64,000 bases of DNA from contig CAYZVC010000001.1 of NCBI GenBank assembly GCA_964482035.1, positions 62,001-126,000 on the forward strand. The letters run 5' to 3'. The notes below the pieces were generated by a model. It was not told where the DNA came from and made no database searches. It saw nothing but the letters and a program-made list of their open reading frames with translations. Positions 45,320 through 54,779 of the stretch are shown piece by piece; within the stretch, counting starts at the first letter, position 1, and the number at the start of each line of letters is the position of its first letter. Position numbers and translations under genes: made by a program. The stretch comes from JANJWP01 sp964482035 (GTDB taxonomy: Bacteria; Patescibacteriota; Gracilibacteria; BD1-5; UBA2023).

Positions 45320-46561
45320 CTATTTTACGTACGGGCGCATCGAATCGAGGAACTTCCGTTCGAACTCCCGCGTCTTCCCGTACGAACCCACGCGCTTCCG
45401 GTATCGGTGGATGCTGGAGAATGCGACGACGTATTTCTCGTCCGTGCCGCGCGCTTCTTTCAATCTCGGGTCGGCCTCGGCTTCCCGTATCGCTTCGACC
45501 AGGTCGTATCCCGCGTCGATTTCCCGAAACGTCCACCAGGTCGAAACCAGGCCGTCGGCATGTTCCAGCGCTTCTTGCGAAGGGAATCCGATGTCCGAAA
45601 AGAATCGGTACGCGACGAAGCTCTCCCGGTAATGCAGTCGGTCGGTGCGGTCGGAAAATTTTCAATCCGCCAAGAAATTCGAGACGAACGCGTCGTCGGC
45701 CTCGGGGAGGGACATCCGTATCGCGGCTTCCCGTTCCCTTTCGTTTCCTACGAGGACCGCGAGGCGGGTGACGGATCACGGGGCGTCGTTCGTCGAGGCG
45801 AAATCGAGATACGCCATTCGGAAGAACCTTTCGTCGGCGAACCTTCAGGAGACCCGGAACGACTCGAATACCCGTCGGACCGCGGATTGGGAGAGGATTT
45901 CCGGGAATCTTTCCACGAACCATCAGGCCGTGCGGGTTTCCTTTTCCGGATGTCCGTCCTCCCATCCCAGCTCCCGAAGGACCGATGACGCGGCTTCGGA
46001 CGCCGGCAGTTCGTCGGGAGCGGCGATGGCGGGGGATTTTCCTTTTTCCCTCGATTTCTCCGCGGCGAAAGACCGGCGAACGACTTCGCGCTGCCACATC
46101 CGCTGTCATTTTCCGTCTTCGAACAATTCGCCGAAAGCCCGGTCGTCCGAAAGGAACGAATACCTTCAAAAGAATTTCGCGCGCATTCTCTTCGCCCCTT
46201 CGAAACCGATTTCCAGTGCGTACCGGCGGAAAGTCGGATGTTCGCAGTAGCCGTTGAGGATGTCTTCCGAGGTTTTTTCCGGATGGAGGAAACAGGATAA
46301 CCGGAACGACATCATGATTACGTCCCCGATTTCTTCGATGCGGTTGTCTTCGTCCCGGGCTTCCAACACCTCTTTCACTTCGTCCTTCACCCACGTGACG
46401 TGCTGGTAAGCCGTCCGGAAATCCTTTTCGACCGGAGCGAGCCTCGTCCTGACGAAGTCGATGGCCGATAAAAATACCAGCTTCGTCGTGCTCGGTATCG
46501 TTTCCGGATAGTGTTCGACATGCCTGGCGCCTGCGGAGGCGTGGCGGATTTCGTTTGGCAT
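45320..46561 (-). CDS. MazG-like N-terminus with long C-terminal extension (six UGA-Gly)
   Basis: 413 aa (ATG 46561, TAG 45320). Residues about 35-85 carry the MazG-type pattern WVKDEVKEVLEARDED and IEEIGDVIMM, acidic residues that bind Mg in NTP pyrophosphohydrolases. The remaining 280 residues are soluble, aromatic-rich and of unknown function, and they hold all six TGA codons (first at 46166). Under the standard code only the N-terminal third would be called. Probably a nucleotide house-cleaning enzyme with a lineage-specific partner domain. Confidence 0.65.
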
Positions 46562-46695
46562 GGACGCATGATACCAAGAATCTCCGGTTTGGTAAAATTC
46601 CGACCCGCTTCCGAGATATACGGTTTCTTTTCTAAAGTAAAATTGCTTTCGAAGAAGAAAATGATACTTTGTGACGATTCGTAAACCCAACCGAT

Positions 46696-47409
46696 ATGAA
46701 CAATCCGATCATCCACCGCGCCGATACCCGCGGACACGCTTTCCACGGCTGGCTCGACGCCAACCACTCTTTCTCATTCGCGGGATACTACGACCCACAA
46801 CGCATGGGTTTCTGAGCCCTCCGAGTTTTGAACGACGATTCCATCGCTCCCGGGGCGGGGTTTGGAAAACATCCGCACGACAATATGGAAATCGTCACCG
46901 TTCCCCTCGAAGGCGCGCTCGAGCATCAGGACAGCATGGGCAACGGCTCGGTAATCCGCAAAGGCGAAATCCAGGTCATGAGTGCCGGAACCGGGGTTTT
47001 CCACAGCGAGTTCAACGCGAGCAAGACCGAATACGCCAAACTTCTTCAGATTTGGGTGCATGCGAAAACGCGCGGAGTCGAACCCCGGTACGACCAGTTT
47101 TCGTTCCGTCCGCTTCCTAAAAACGCGCTCAAACAAATCGTTTCGCCGAACGTCGACGACGAGGGTTCGTGGATACATCAGGACGCCTGGTTCCATTTCG
47201 GTTCGCTCGAAAAGGGGGCGTCCCTCGAATACTGCCTGAAGAAACCGGGCAACGGCATCTACGTTTTCGTTATCGAAGGTTCGGTTACGGCTAACGGAAC
47301 CAAGCTCGAACGGCGGGACGGCGCGGGGTTCGTTTCTACGCCGGCGCTGAAATTCGAAGCGGGTGGGGATTCGGAATTCCTCGTCATCGAAGTGCCGCTC
47401 GTCGAATAA
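46696..47409 (+). CDS. Pirin family protein (UGA-Gly at residue 40)
   Basis: 237 aa bicupin. The N-terminal cupin has metal ligands in GFGKHPHDNMEIVT, LEHQDS and HSEFNAS, giving the His/His/His/Glu set of YhhW-type pirins. The motif MGF-(UGA)-ALRVLNDD puts TGA (46813) at the conserved Gly of FGxLRVxNDD. Some pirins are quercetinases; others regulate metabolism. Here only metal binding can be predicted. Ends TAA. Confidence 0.9.
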
Positions 47410-47448
47410 TCCGCGGACTCGTAGGTGTGAAAGCCCTCCCGAGGCGCT

Positions 47449-48780
47449 TTATTTTTTCCCGGCCACGAACCAGTGCCGGCTCCTTTCCGGGAGTCGGTCA
47501 GCGAATTTCGTACGGAAAATTTCCCAAGCGTGCCGGAGTTCCCCACGGATGGGATCGGGATTCCGGACTTCCCGAGCCGGCGCGTTCATATCGATGATCT
47601 CGTGGCGGTTTTTCCGGCTTCTCGCATTCGAAAGGTCTTCGCCGACTCGGTTGACGTATGCCGCATGCCCGAGACACGCGACGATTTTGGATACTCTCGG
47701 GTCTCGCAAGAATTCCGCGGGATCGATCGGATAATCGGTCACGTCGCAGGCTTCGAGCACTTCCTTTGCCCAGGCTTTCGCCTTCCTTTTCGGAAACCTG
47801 AAACGAACTCCCCCGGTTTCGTCGCCTACGATATCGATGCCGAGAACGGGATAGTATGCCGAATTCTCCCGATATTCCGTTTTTTCTTCCGCGATTTCGA
47901 ATTTCGTTTCTCCGGCTTTTGCGAGGAATTTTTCCCGAAAACGCCTCGGAAGGGGATGGTCGCTTAGTACGACGATGTCGTCCGCGTACCGGAAATACGC
48001 CGTCTTATACGGCAAATCCGCCAACAACGGACGAAGTTTCCCATCGATGGCGGTCAGGGCGACCAAGTTCGCGAGAACGGGGCTCGACGAGGCGCCTTGG
48101 ACCAGGCCTCACCGAAAAGTGCATATCCTCGCGACGGTATCGGCGACTCCGGCGACGCTCGTTCTCGTTCCTCGGGCCTCGACAAGCGTAAGGAGCCTCT
48201 CCGCCTCGTATTTTACCATCTCTTCGGTAACGGACGGGAAGAAATCCCGCACGTCTATCGAGAAGCACGCCCGGACCGAATCGAAATTATCGAGAATTTT
48301 CCGGAGCGCCGAATACGGGCTCGTATTTTTTCGAAAACCGATGACGTAGTCGGGAAGCGGAGAAAGATCCATAAGTCCGCGAACGGATTCCTGTACTTCG
48401 CGGAGCGCGTTGTTGCCAGTCGAATCGAAGGCCGCTTTTCCGTCCGGCGAATGGATTACGCGGTCTTTTCCGTTTTTTCTGACGATTTTTTCAGCGTATG
48501 CCGATTCTTCGTCCCGCTCCAAAGCGGCGACCGCGAGATTCGCCCATTTTCTGAATTTCGCCCGGTCTTCCGTGCGGTCTTCGAGAAAATCTTCGAGAAA
48601 CGAATCGGGAAAATCGCCCTTCCTCATCGTTGGGGTCCGGAGCCTTTTGGAAAAGTCGGTTTTAGGATTGAGCCGTTTCAGCGCGTCCGCGGAAAAAACG
48701 AACCGCTCGAGTGCGTCCGCGGAGGTCGGTTCCCGGCCATCGCAAGGCGGGACGGGCATGTTCTCCCATTCGTGTTCCAT
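47449..48780 (-). CDS. Reverse transcriptase, retron/group II-like (UGA-Gly at residue 224)
   Basis: 443 aa. RT motifs in order: CFSIDVRDFFPSV (motif A, about 172), GLVQGASSSPVLANL (about 225; QGxxxSP type) and YFRYADDIVV (catalytic YADD at 265-268), then VLGIDIVG and a basic helical region. TGA at 48109 falls directly before GLVQG. No intron maturase or endonuclease domain is present. The QGxxxSP and YADD forms suit retron or group II-like RTs rather than diversity-generating elements. A structured RNA gene lies next to it, divergently. Start ATG 48780. Confidence 0.88.
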
Positions 48781-48807
48781 ATCTCGGATGATACGGATTT
48801 TTCCTAT

Positions 48808-48835
48808 TTGCAAAGTTTATTATTTTGCGTATAAA
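48808..48835 (+). promoter_or_regulatory. Promoter of the small RNA beside the RT
   Basis: TTGCAA 48808-48813, 16-bp spacer, TATAAA 48830-48835. A palindrome (TTATTATTTT/AAAATAATAA, 48817-48843) overlaps it. Confidence 0.5.
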
Positions 48836-48841
48836 AATAAT

Positions 48842-48985
48842 AACTGTGGCAAGTGCAACATCGTCAGACGAAGCCTCCGGTGGAGGTGGATGGCCGTATC
48901 ACGAGACTCGCGAAACCCCGATGGCAACGATGGGTCTCCGCGCACAGTTAAAGAACCTTCGGGGGACTTCGGTCCTCCTTTTTTT
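48842..48985 (+). ncRNA. Structured small RNA gene next to the reverse transcriptase
   Basis: About 144 nt between a good promoter and a terminator, with no convincing ORF. AACTGTG at the 5' end pairs with CACAGTT near 48945-48951, enclosing several local hairpins (CCTCC-GGT-GGAGG; ACCC/GGGT; TCGT/ACGA). The closing stem also makes sense on the minus strand, where it would lie directly 5' of the RT like the a1/a2 pair of a retron. Not recognised as 6S, SRP, tmRNA or RNase P RNA. Confidence 0.5.
48961..48985 (+). terminator. Terminator of the small RNA
   Basis: GGGGGAC-TTCG-GTCCTCC (one G-T pair) followed by seven T. Confidence 0.85.
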
Positions 48986-49072
48986 GTTCGGTTTTCCCGG
49001 TTTCTTTTTAAAAAACATGACCTATAATCCGTACGTGACGAATTAGGCGCAAACGACTTTTTCTTAAAATCC

Positions 49073-49693
49073 ATGGATACGAAATCGAAAACCGGGATGG
49101 GGCGCACCGCGCGGGCCATTTCCGCCCTCGTCTCGACGTTTCTCATCGTCTGAGGGGCGTACGCTTGGAACGGCCTCACCGCCGCGACGGGGGATACGCT
49201 TCTCGCTTCGAAATGGAACGAGCTCGTCGACCGTACCGAACCGGTCATGGCGCAGTACAATCTGTGAACGAACCAGCATTGTAACAACGGAAACCAATCG
49301 CCCGTCGGGTGCGTGGTCAATTTCAACGTGAAGGAATACGACACCCATAATGCCGTAACCACCGGATCGGCTTGGAAATTCACCGTTCCGGTCGCTGGAA
49401 AATACCGGGTGACCACTACGTTGACTACGGCGGCAATCAACTGGTGAAACGCTACGAACAGCATTTGGACGTGAATCCAGAAAAACGGGGCATGGGTCAA
49501 GTCTCTCGATGGGCAATACGTGGTGACTACGATAAGTACGACCGCGAGAACCAACGGTTCCGCCACGATTTCAGCGAACGTCGGCGATACGATCGCCGTA
49601 CAATTCATTCCTTGGACGACTGGGGGAAACGGTATCGACCTCACCGCAGACCCTTCCAACAATTGGATCGCCATCGAGCGCGTCGGTCCGTAG
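49073..49693 (+). CDS. Secreted beta-sandwich protein, C1q/TNF-like (four UGA-Gly)
   Basis: 206 aa (ATG 49073, TAG 49691). A signal anchor (about 13-32, with UGA at residue 27) is followed by GDTLLASKWNELVDR, a segment seen after the signal in many CPR surface proteins. The jelly-roll-like domain holds AWKFTVPVAGKYRVTTTL and TISANVGDTIAVQFIP, the pattern of C1q-like domains. Probably surface-exposed and possibly trimeric. A TATAAT at 49023 could be its -10. Invisible as one gene under the standard code. Confidence 0.65.
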
Positions 49694-49813
49694 TCCGAAT
49701 CGAGAAAGTTTCTTTTTTCGAATTTTTCCGTATCCTCTCGTCCGTTCCCGCGTCGCGCGTTCCCGTTTTTCGGCCGCGCGGCGCGATTTATTTGGTCAAT
49801 ACCGAATTCAACC

Positions 49814-51265
49814 ATGGCACCGAGCAACGAAACCGTCGTCCGCTTCAATAACGTCTCGTTTAAGTTCGACAACGGGCGCATCATCCTCGACGAAGTCGAT
49901 TTTTCCATCCGCAAGGGTTCCAAGATCACCATCATGGGACAAAACGGGGCAGGAAAGTCCACCATCTTCAAGATGATCACGGGCGAACTTAAGAACAAGT
50001 ACGGCGTCATCAACGTCGACAAGAACCTTTCCATCGCGACCGCCTTCCAGTCGATGCCTTTGGCCGACCGCGACCTCGACCTCCGCTCGTATTTCCGCAA
50101 GTACGCCAACGACGACGCGTACAATATTGACGTGAAGATCAACGAAGCGCTCCGCACCGTCAATCTCAAAGCTCCGCTCGAACGCATCGTCCGTTCGTTT
50201 TCCGGCGGACAGCAGGCGCGCCTCCTTTTGGCCGCGGCTCTCGTAGGGAATCCGGACATCCTCCTTTTGGACGAACCCACCAACAACCTCGATACGAACG
50301 GAATCGACCACCTTACCGAGTTCCTCGTCAACTACAAGAAGACCGTCGTCGTCATCTCCCACGATGCCGACTTCCTCAACGCCTTCACCGACGGCGTCTT
50401 GTACCTCGACGTCAATACCCACAAGGTCGAGCAGTACGTGGGCAACTACCATGACGTGGTCGAACAGATCAGCGCCCGTATCGAAAAGGAAAACCGCAAG
50501 AACGCCCTCATGGCCAAGGAGGCCCAGGCCAACAAGGAACAGGCCGAAGTCTTCGCCCACAAGGGAGGCAAACTCCGTCTCGTCGCCAAGAAAATGCGCG
50601 ACAAGGCCGAAGAGCTCGAAGAGAACATGGTCGACGTCCGTCGTGAGGACAAGACCATCCGTTCGTTCGAAATCCCCATGCAGGAAGGCATCGGCGGCAT
50701 GATTTTGGAACTCGATTCGGTTACCGTCATGCGCGACCACGAGCCCGTCGAAATCCCGGTAGACGTCAAGCTCCACCGCGGACGCCACCTCCTCCTTTCC
50801 GGTCCGAACGGAATCGGGAAAACCACCCTTCTCGAAAAGCTCGCTTCCGGCCATGCCAAGGGCGAACACGTCGCCGAAGGAGTGAAGATCGGGTACTACC
50901 GCCAGGACTTCTCGAACCTCGACTTCAACCAGACCGTCCTCCAGTGCCTCTCGGAAGCCGACAAGAACGCTACCGAACAGTTCATCCGCTCGATGGCCGC
51001 GGGATTCCTCATTACCGGGGAGGTCATGAAGACCCAGATCGGACACCTCTCCGACGGACAGAAGGCGCTCGTTTCGTTCGCCCGCCTCGTTCTCGTGAAA
51101 CCGGGACTCCTCATCTTGGACGAACCGACCAACCACGTGAATTTCCGTCACATTCCGGTCATCGCCGAGGCGCTCGATAAGTTCGAAGGCGCGATGATCC
51201 TCGTGTCCCACGTTAACGAATTCGTCTGGCAGATCCAGATCGACGATTACCTCGAACTCGAATAA
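49814..51265 (+). CDS. ABC-F family ATPase
   Basis: 483 aa, two nucleotide-binding domains without TM segments. First: Walker A GQNGAGKST (about 44), signature SFSGGQQAR, Walker B LLLDEPTNNLD. Second: GPNGIGKTT (about 335), LSDGQKALV, LLILDEPTNHV. The lysine/glutamate-rich linker (about 210-285) is the ribosome-interaction region of ABC-F proteins. It likely acts in translation or antibiotic protection. No UGA in 483 codons. The next gene starts directly at its stop. Confidence 0.92.
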   Translation: MAPSNETVVRFNNVSFKFDNGRIILDEVDFSIRKGSKITIMGQNGAGKSTIFKMITGELKNKYGVINVDKNLSIATAFQSMPLADRDLDLRSYFRKYANDDAYNIDVKINEALRTVNLKAPLERIVRSFSGGQQARLLLAAALVGNPDILLLDEPTNNLDTNGIDHLTEFLVNYKKTVVVISHDADFLNAFTDGVLYLDVNTHKVEQYVGNYHDVVEQISARIEKENRKNALMAKEAQANKEQAEVFAHKGGKLRLVAKKMRDKAEELEENMVDVRREDKTIRSFEIPMQEGIGGMILELDSVTVMRDHEPVEIPVDVKLHRGRHLLLSGPNGIGKTTLLEKLASGHAKGEHVAEGVKIGYYRQDFSNLDFNQTVLQCLSEADKNATEQFIRSMAAGFLITGEVMKTQIGHLSDGQKALVSFARLVLVKPGLLILDEPTNHVNFRHIPVIAEALDKFEGAMILVSHVNEFVWQIQIDDYLELE

Positions 51266-51865
51266 ATGCCCGATTCCTTCGCGTTCGCGCTCGCGAGTCT
51301 CGCCATACACGTAGTGGGCGCGGTTCCGTACGTGCGGGGAATACTGAAAAAGGATGTGGTCCCACATCCTTTTTCGTATCTCACGTGGTTCGTCCTTTCG
51401 CTCGTGAATTTCGCGGTACTGTGGAAATCCGACGCCAATTGGACGCTCGTACCCGCGCTCGCGCACATCGCTTTCGCCGCGTACTACGTGTATGCCGGGT
51501 TCGCCGCCATCGGACGATTGAAACCTACCCGCTTCGACGCGTGGTGTTTGGCGGTTTCGCTCATCGCCCTCCCCGTATCGTTTACTCCGGTTTACGGGTA
51601 TGCCACGCTGGTCGCGATTTTCGTCGACGCCGTGGCGTTTTTGCCGACCATACGGAAAACGTGGAAAGATCCTTCGACCGAATACGCTTTCCCATGGTTC
51701 GTGGCCGCGGTCTACCCCTTCACGCTGTATCTCGCCATCGGTACGCCTTCGTGGCAGAACGCGTCGTTTTGGCTGTATTCCGGTACGGTGAACGCGATGT
51801 TTACGGTGATGATTTTTCGGAGAAAGAGCGCCGTCCGGGCTTTTGAAAATCCGCCCGCTCCTTAA
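51266..51865 (+). CDS. Multi-pass membrane protein, possibly PQ-loop-like
   Basis: 199 aa with about six TM helices. The segment YVRGILKKDVVPHPFSYLTWFVLSLVN resembles the PQ-loop-type membrane proteins that have a KPxxxSW motif before a helix, but the identification is weak. Its ATG follows the abc-F stop with no gap, so it is co-translated. A perfect 13-bp hairpin with a T-run sits inside the coding sequence (51347-51374). Confidence 0.65.
   Translation: MPDSFAFALASLAIHVVGAVPYVRGILKKDVVPHPFSYLTWFVLSLVNFAVLWKSDANWTLVPALAHIAFAAYYVYAGFAAIGRLKPTRFDAWCLAVSLIALPVSFTPVYGYATLVAIFVDAVAFLPTIRKTWKDPSTEYAFPWFVAAVYPFTLYLAIGTPSWQNASFWLYSGTVNAMFTVMIFRRKSAVRAFENPPAP
51347..51374 (+). promoter_or_regulatory. 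Terminator-like hairpin inside a coding sequence
   Basis: AAAAAGGATGTGG-TC-CCACATCCTTTTT: 13-bp perfect arms, 2-nt centre, ending in five T, about 80 nt after the start codon. It could attenuate transcription into the second gene of the abc-F operon. Confidence 0.45.
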
Positions 51866-51925
51866 ACTTCCCCTAAAGTTCGATTGGTATTCTCGTCGGG
51901 TACTTAACCAATATCCGTACGTACC

Positions 51926-52153
51926 ATGAAAAAGTCCTTTCTCCTTCCGGCGCTTGCCGTTCCTTTCCTCCTCGCTTCCTGCGGACAGCCGGGGGGTCCG
52001 GACGGAGAACGTCCCATGCCGCCGCAGGGCGGTTCCGGCGCAACCCTCGACCAACGCCAAACGCCTTCCGCTACCGACGGCGCTTCCCAGGCGGATACGC
52101 CTTCTTCGTACAACCAACAGAAGCGGGCCGATACCCGGACCTCGGCGAGCTAG
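51926..52153 (+). CDS. Small Pro/Gln-rich lipoprotein
   Basis: 75 aa. Signal peptide with lipobox LLASC (Cys at 18), then a low-complexity Gly/Pro/Gln/Ser/Thr chain without secondary structure. Probably a surface-exposed unstructured tether. Ends TAG. Confidence 0.75.
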   Translation: MKKSFLLPALAVPFLLASCGQPGGPDGERPMPPQGGSGATLDQRQTPSATDGASQADTPSSYNQQKRADTRTSAS

Positions 52154-52209
52154 ATTTCCTTTTTTCCGGCAGCGTAGTATCATCGCTGCCGTTTTTCATC
52201 CCACGGACC

Positions 52210-52584
52210 ATGTTCGCAAACAAAAAAACGGCGGCCGCCCTCGGCGTGCTCGCGACTTTCCTTCCAATCGCGGCATCTCCGGCCGCCCATGCCGCCACGG
52301 CGACGCCCCCGACGACCGTCGTCAGAACCGTGAAATCGTACGTCGCCCCCAATGGCAAGGCGTTTACCGTCGTACTTCTGAAAAATGGAAAATACGCCTA
52401 CAAACCGAGAGGGGGGAAGGTTTCGCTCAGGACGTTCGCGACTTCCGACGCGGCGCTCAAGTACGTGGCAGCCAATAATAAAAAGGCCGCGCCCGTAGCG
52501 ACGAAACCGGTCGCTCCGACGCCGGCGCCTATCGTCACCCCGGTGTACCAAACCCCGGCGGATACTTCCACCCGAGCGAGCTAA
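52210..52584 (+). CDS. Secreted small protein with Ala/Pro-rich tail
   Basis: 124 aa. Signal peptide (cleavage after AHA near residue 28), a short beta-rich domain (VVRTVKSYVAPNGKAFTVVLLKNGKYAYKP), then an Ala/Pro-rich tail. Family not recognised. The TAA overlaps the ATG of the next gene (TAATG), giving tight coupling to the GIY-YIG gene. Confidence 0.65.
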   Translation: MFANKKTAAALGVLATFLPIAASPAAHAATATPPTTVVRTVKSYVAPNGKAFTVVLLKNGKYAYKPRGGKVSLRTFATSDAALKYVAANNKKAAPVATKPVAPTPAPIVTPVYQTPADTSTRAS

Positions 52585-52862
52585 TGGCCTTCTACGCGTA
52601 TTTGCTCAAATGTTCGGACGGCACGTTTTATTGCGGTTCGACGCCGGATCTCGAAAAACGCCTCCACGAACACAACCATCTGAAAACGGGCGCGAAATAC
52701 ACCCGGGGGAGACGCCCGGTCGAACTCGCGTATTTCGAAGAATTCGAAACCCGTTCCGACTCCCTGAAGCGCGAATGCGCCATGAAGAAGCTCGACAGAA
52801 AGGAGAAGGAAGCCCTTGCGGATTCTCGTGCGGGAACGGTTCGAGGAAGCTCGGCGGAATAA
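52584..52862 (+). CDS. GIY-YIG nuclease-superfamily protein
   Basis: 92 aa with the compact fold AFYAYLLKCSDGTFYCGSTPDLEKRLHEHN (the YAY..YCG form of the GIY-YIG motif) and a conserved Glu in RRPVELAYFEEF. It resembles stand-alone UPF0213/YhbQ-type proteins, which act on DNA. The Arg of the motif (KRL) is present. Ends TAA. Confidence 0.85.
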   Translation: MAFYAYLLKCSDGTFYCGSTPDLEKRLHEHNHLKTGAKYTRGRRPVELAYFEEFETRSDSLKRECAMKKLDRKEKEALADSRAGTVRGSSAE

Positions 52863-52926
52863 CTTTCCGCCTTTCTTTTTCGTGAAAAAGGCCTACTATC
52901 CGCTTTCATTCTTTTAAACGATTCTT

Positions 52927-54333
52927 TTGGTTTTCTTCAAAGACCTCGGACTTTCCGAGCCCATCCTCCGCGCCCTCGATACCGAAGGCTACAGCGTTCC
53001 CACGCCGATTCAGGCGGGATCCATTCCGGTCATCCTCGAAGGCCGCGACCTCATCGGCTGCGCGCAGACCGGTACCGGTAAGACCGCCGCGTTTTCGCTT
53101 CCGGTCCTCCAGCTCCTTTCCGCCAACGGCGGTTGGTCCCCGGCTAAAGCCGGACAGCCGGCCAAGGGCTTCAAGCGTCCGATCCGCTGCCTCGTGCTCA
53201 CTCCCACCCGCGAACTCGCCATCCAGATCGGAGAGTCGCTTTCGGCGTACGGCAACAATCTCCCGCTCCGCCACACCGTCATTTTCGGCGGCGTAGGGCA
53301 AGGCGCGCAGACCGACCGCCTTTCCAAGGGCGTCGACACGCTCATCGCGACCCCGGGACGCCTTCTCGACCTCATGGGGCAGGGGCACGTAGACCTCCGC
53401 CACGTCGAAATCTTCATCCTCGACGAAGCCGACCGCATGCTCGACATGGGATTCGTCCACGACGTCCGCAAGGTCATCGCGAAGATTCCGTCCGACCGCC
53501 AGACGCTCCTCTTTTCGGCGACCATGCCGGACGAAATCGTAAAGCTTTCGCAGACCATCCTCAAGAACCCGGCCCGTGTCGAAGTCACTCCGGTTTCCTC
53601 CACTGCCGAAAAAGTCTCCCAGTGCGTGTATTTCGTTTCCAAGAACGACAAGCGCTCGCTCCTTTCGCACATCCTCAAAGATCCGGAGATGAAGCAGGTG
53701 CTCGTCTTCTCGCGCACCAAACACGGCGCCGACAAGATCGTCAAAGACCTTCAGCGCACCAACGTGTACGCCGAAGCCATCCACGGCAACAAGTCGCAAA
53801 ATGCCCGCCAGCGCGCGCTGAACGGCTTTAAGGACGGTGAAATCCGCGTGCTCGTCGCTACCGACATCGCCGCCCGCGGTATCGACATCGACAACCTCAT
53901 GTACGTCATCAACTACGACCTCCCCAACGAACCGGAAAGCTACGTCCACCGTATCGGCCGTACCGGCCGCGCCGGAGCCAGCGGTCTCGCCATGTCGTTT
54001 TGCGACGGGGAAGAACGCGAATACCTCCGCGACATCGAACGCCTCATCAAGAAGAGCGTTCCGGTCATCGAAGACCATCCGTTCCCGACGAACGACGCCA
54101 TCGCCGTAGGCGAAGCGAAGGCCGCGGCCGAAGCGAAGCGCGCTCCCCGCGGGGGTCGCGGATTCGCCGCACGCAACGGACGTTTCGGAAAGATCGAAGA
54201 GGTGAAAGAACCGCGTGCCCGCCATTCCAACGAAGGCCGTCCGAACAAGCCGGCCGGAAAACCGGGAACCGTCCACGCTCCGAGCCGCGACCGCGGCGAC
54301 CCGCGCGGAAATCGCGGAAGGAATTTCAATTAG
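52927..54333 (+). CDS. DEAD-box RNA helicase
   Basis: 468 aa. Motifs in order: Q motif (GYSVPTPIQAGSIP), AQTGTGKT, PTRELA, TPGR, DEAD (ILDEAD), SAT, then the second RecA domain with ATDIAARGIDID and HRIGRTGR. The C-terminal tail is Arg/Gly-rich as in RhlE/CsdA-like helicases. TTG start at 52927 is the only option because TAA lies four codons upstream. Unwinds RNA in ribosome assembly or mRNA decay. No UGA. Confidence 0.93.
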   Translation: MVFFKDLGLSEPILRALDTEGYSVPTPIQAGSIPVILEGRDLIGCAQTGTGKTAAFSLPVLQLLSANGGWSPAKAGQPAKGFKRPIRCLVLTPTRELAIQIGESLSAYGNNLPLRHTVIFGGVGQGAQTDRLSKGVDTLIATPGRLLDLMGQGHVDLRHVEIFILDEADRMLDMGFVHDVRKVIAKIPSDRQTLLFSATMPDEIVKLSQTILKNPARVEVTPVSSTAEKVSQCVYFVSKNDKRSLLSHILKDPEMKQVLVFSRTKHGADKIVKDLQRTNVYAEAIHGNKSQNARQRALNGFKDGEIRVLVATDIAARGIDIDNLMYVINYDLPNEPESYVHRIGRTGRAGASGLAMSFCDGEEREYLRDIERLIKKSVPVIEDHPFPTNDAIAVGEAKAAAEAKRAPRGGRGFAARNGRFGKIEEVKEPRARHSNEGRPNKPAGKPGTVHAPSRDRGDPRGNRGRNFN

Positions 54334-54347
54334 TTTCCCCATTATGG

Positions 54348-54374
54348 AAAGACGCTCTTCGGAGCGTCTTTTTC
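54348..54374 (+). terminator. Terminator after the helicase gene
   Basis: AAAGACGCTC-TTCG-GAGCGTCTTT with T-run. Confidence 0.9.
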
Positions 54375-54461
54375 ATATCTCCGGATTCATCTCGAAAACG
54401 GGTCGCGACATTTGCTAAAAAGGCCGGATAAATGGTACGATGGCACGGTAAGCGCCAAACT

Positions 54462-54773
54462 ATGTCCGATACGCAGATTCCTCCCGCTTCCCAAAAATTC
54501 GCCGAACTTCTCCGTTCGGCGTCTTCGACGTTTCCCGAGTACGCCGTTTGGGCGGCGGTAATCGAATCCCCGCTTTCCGAAAAGGCCCGTAGCGAAATCG
54601 AAGCCGTGCTTTCCGAAGCGCTTTCGGAAGGGGCGGAAACGCTCACGGGCGACAAAATGGCGAGCATCATGTCGCGACTTGCCGAAATTCTTGAAAGGGA
54701 ACGGCAGGAAGCGATCGCCGAAAGGCGCGACGCGGAAGCCTCGCTCGATTCGTTCTTCAGTTTCTTCAGTTAA
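54462..54773 (+). CDS. Hypothetical small helical protein
   Basis: 103 aa, acidic, helical, with a Glu/Arg-rich coiled-coil-like segment near the C-terminus (AEILERERQEAIAERRDAE). Six bases before the large 54780 gene, so it is probably its co-expressed partner. Family not recognised. Confidence 0.65.
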   Translation: MSDTQIPPASQKFAELLRSASSTFPEYAVWAAVIESPLSEKARSEIEAVLSEALSEGAETLTGDKMASIMSRLAEILERERQEAIAERRDAEASLDSFFSFFS

Positions 54774-54779
54774 GCACCC

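Noticed and set aside
47449..49693. Diversity-generating retroelement with the 49073 protein as target.
   Set aside because: The RT motif is QGxxxSP, not the SQ form of these elements, and I saw no template/variable repeat pair between the RT region and the 3' end of the candidate target.
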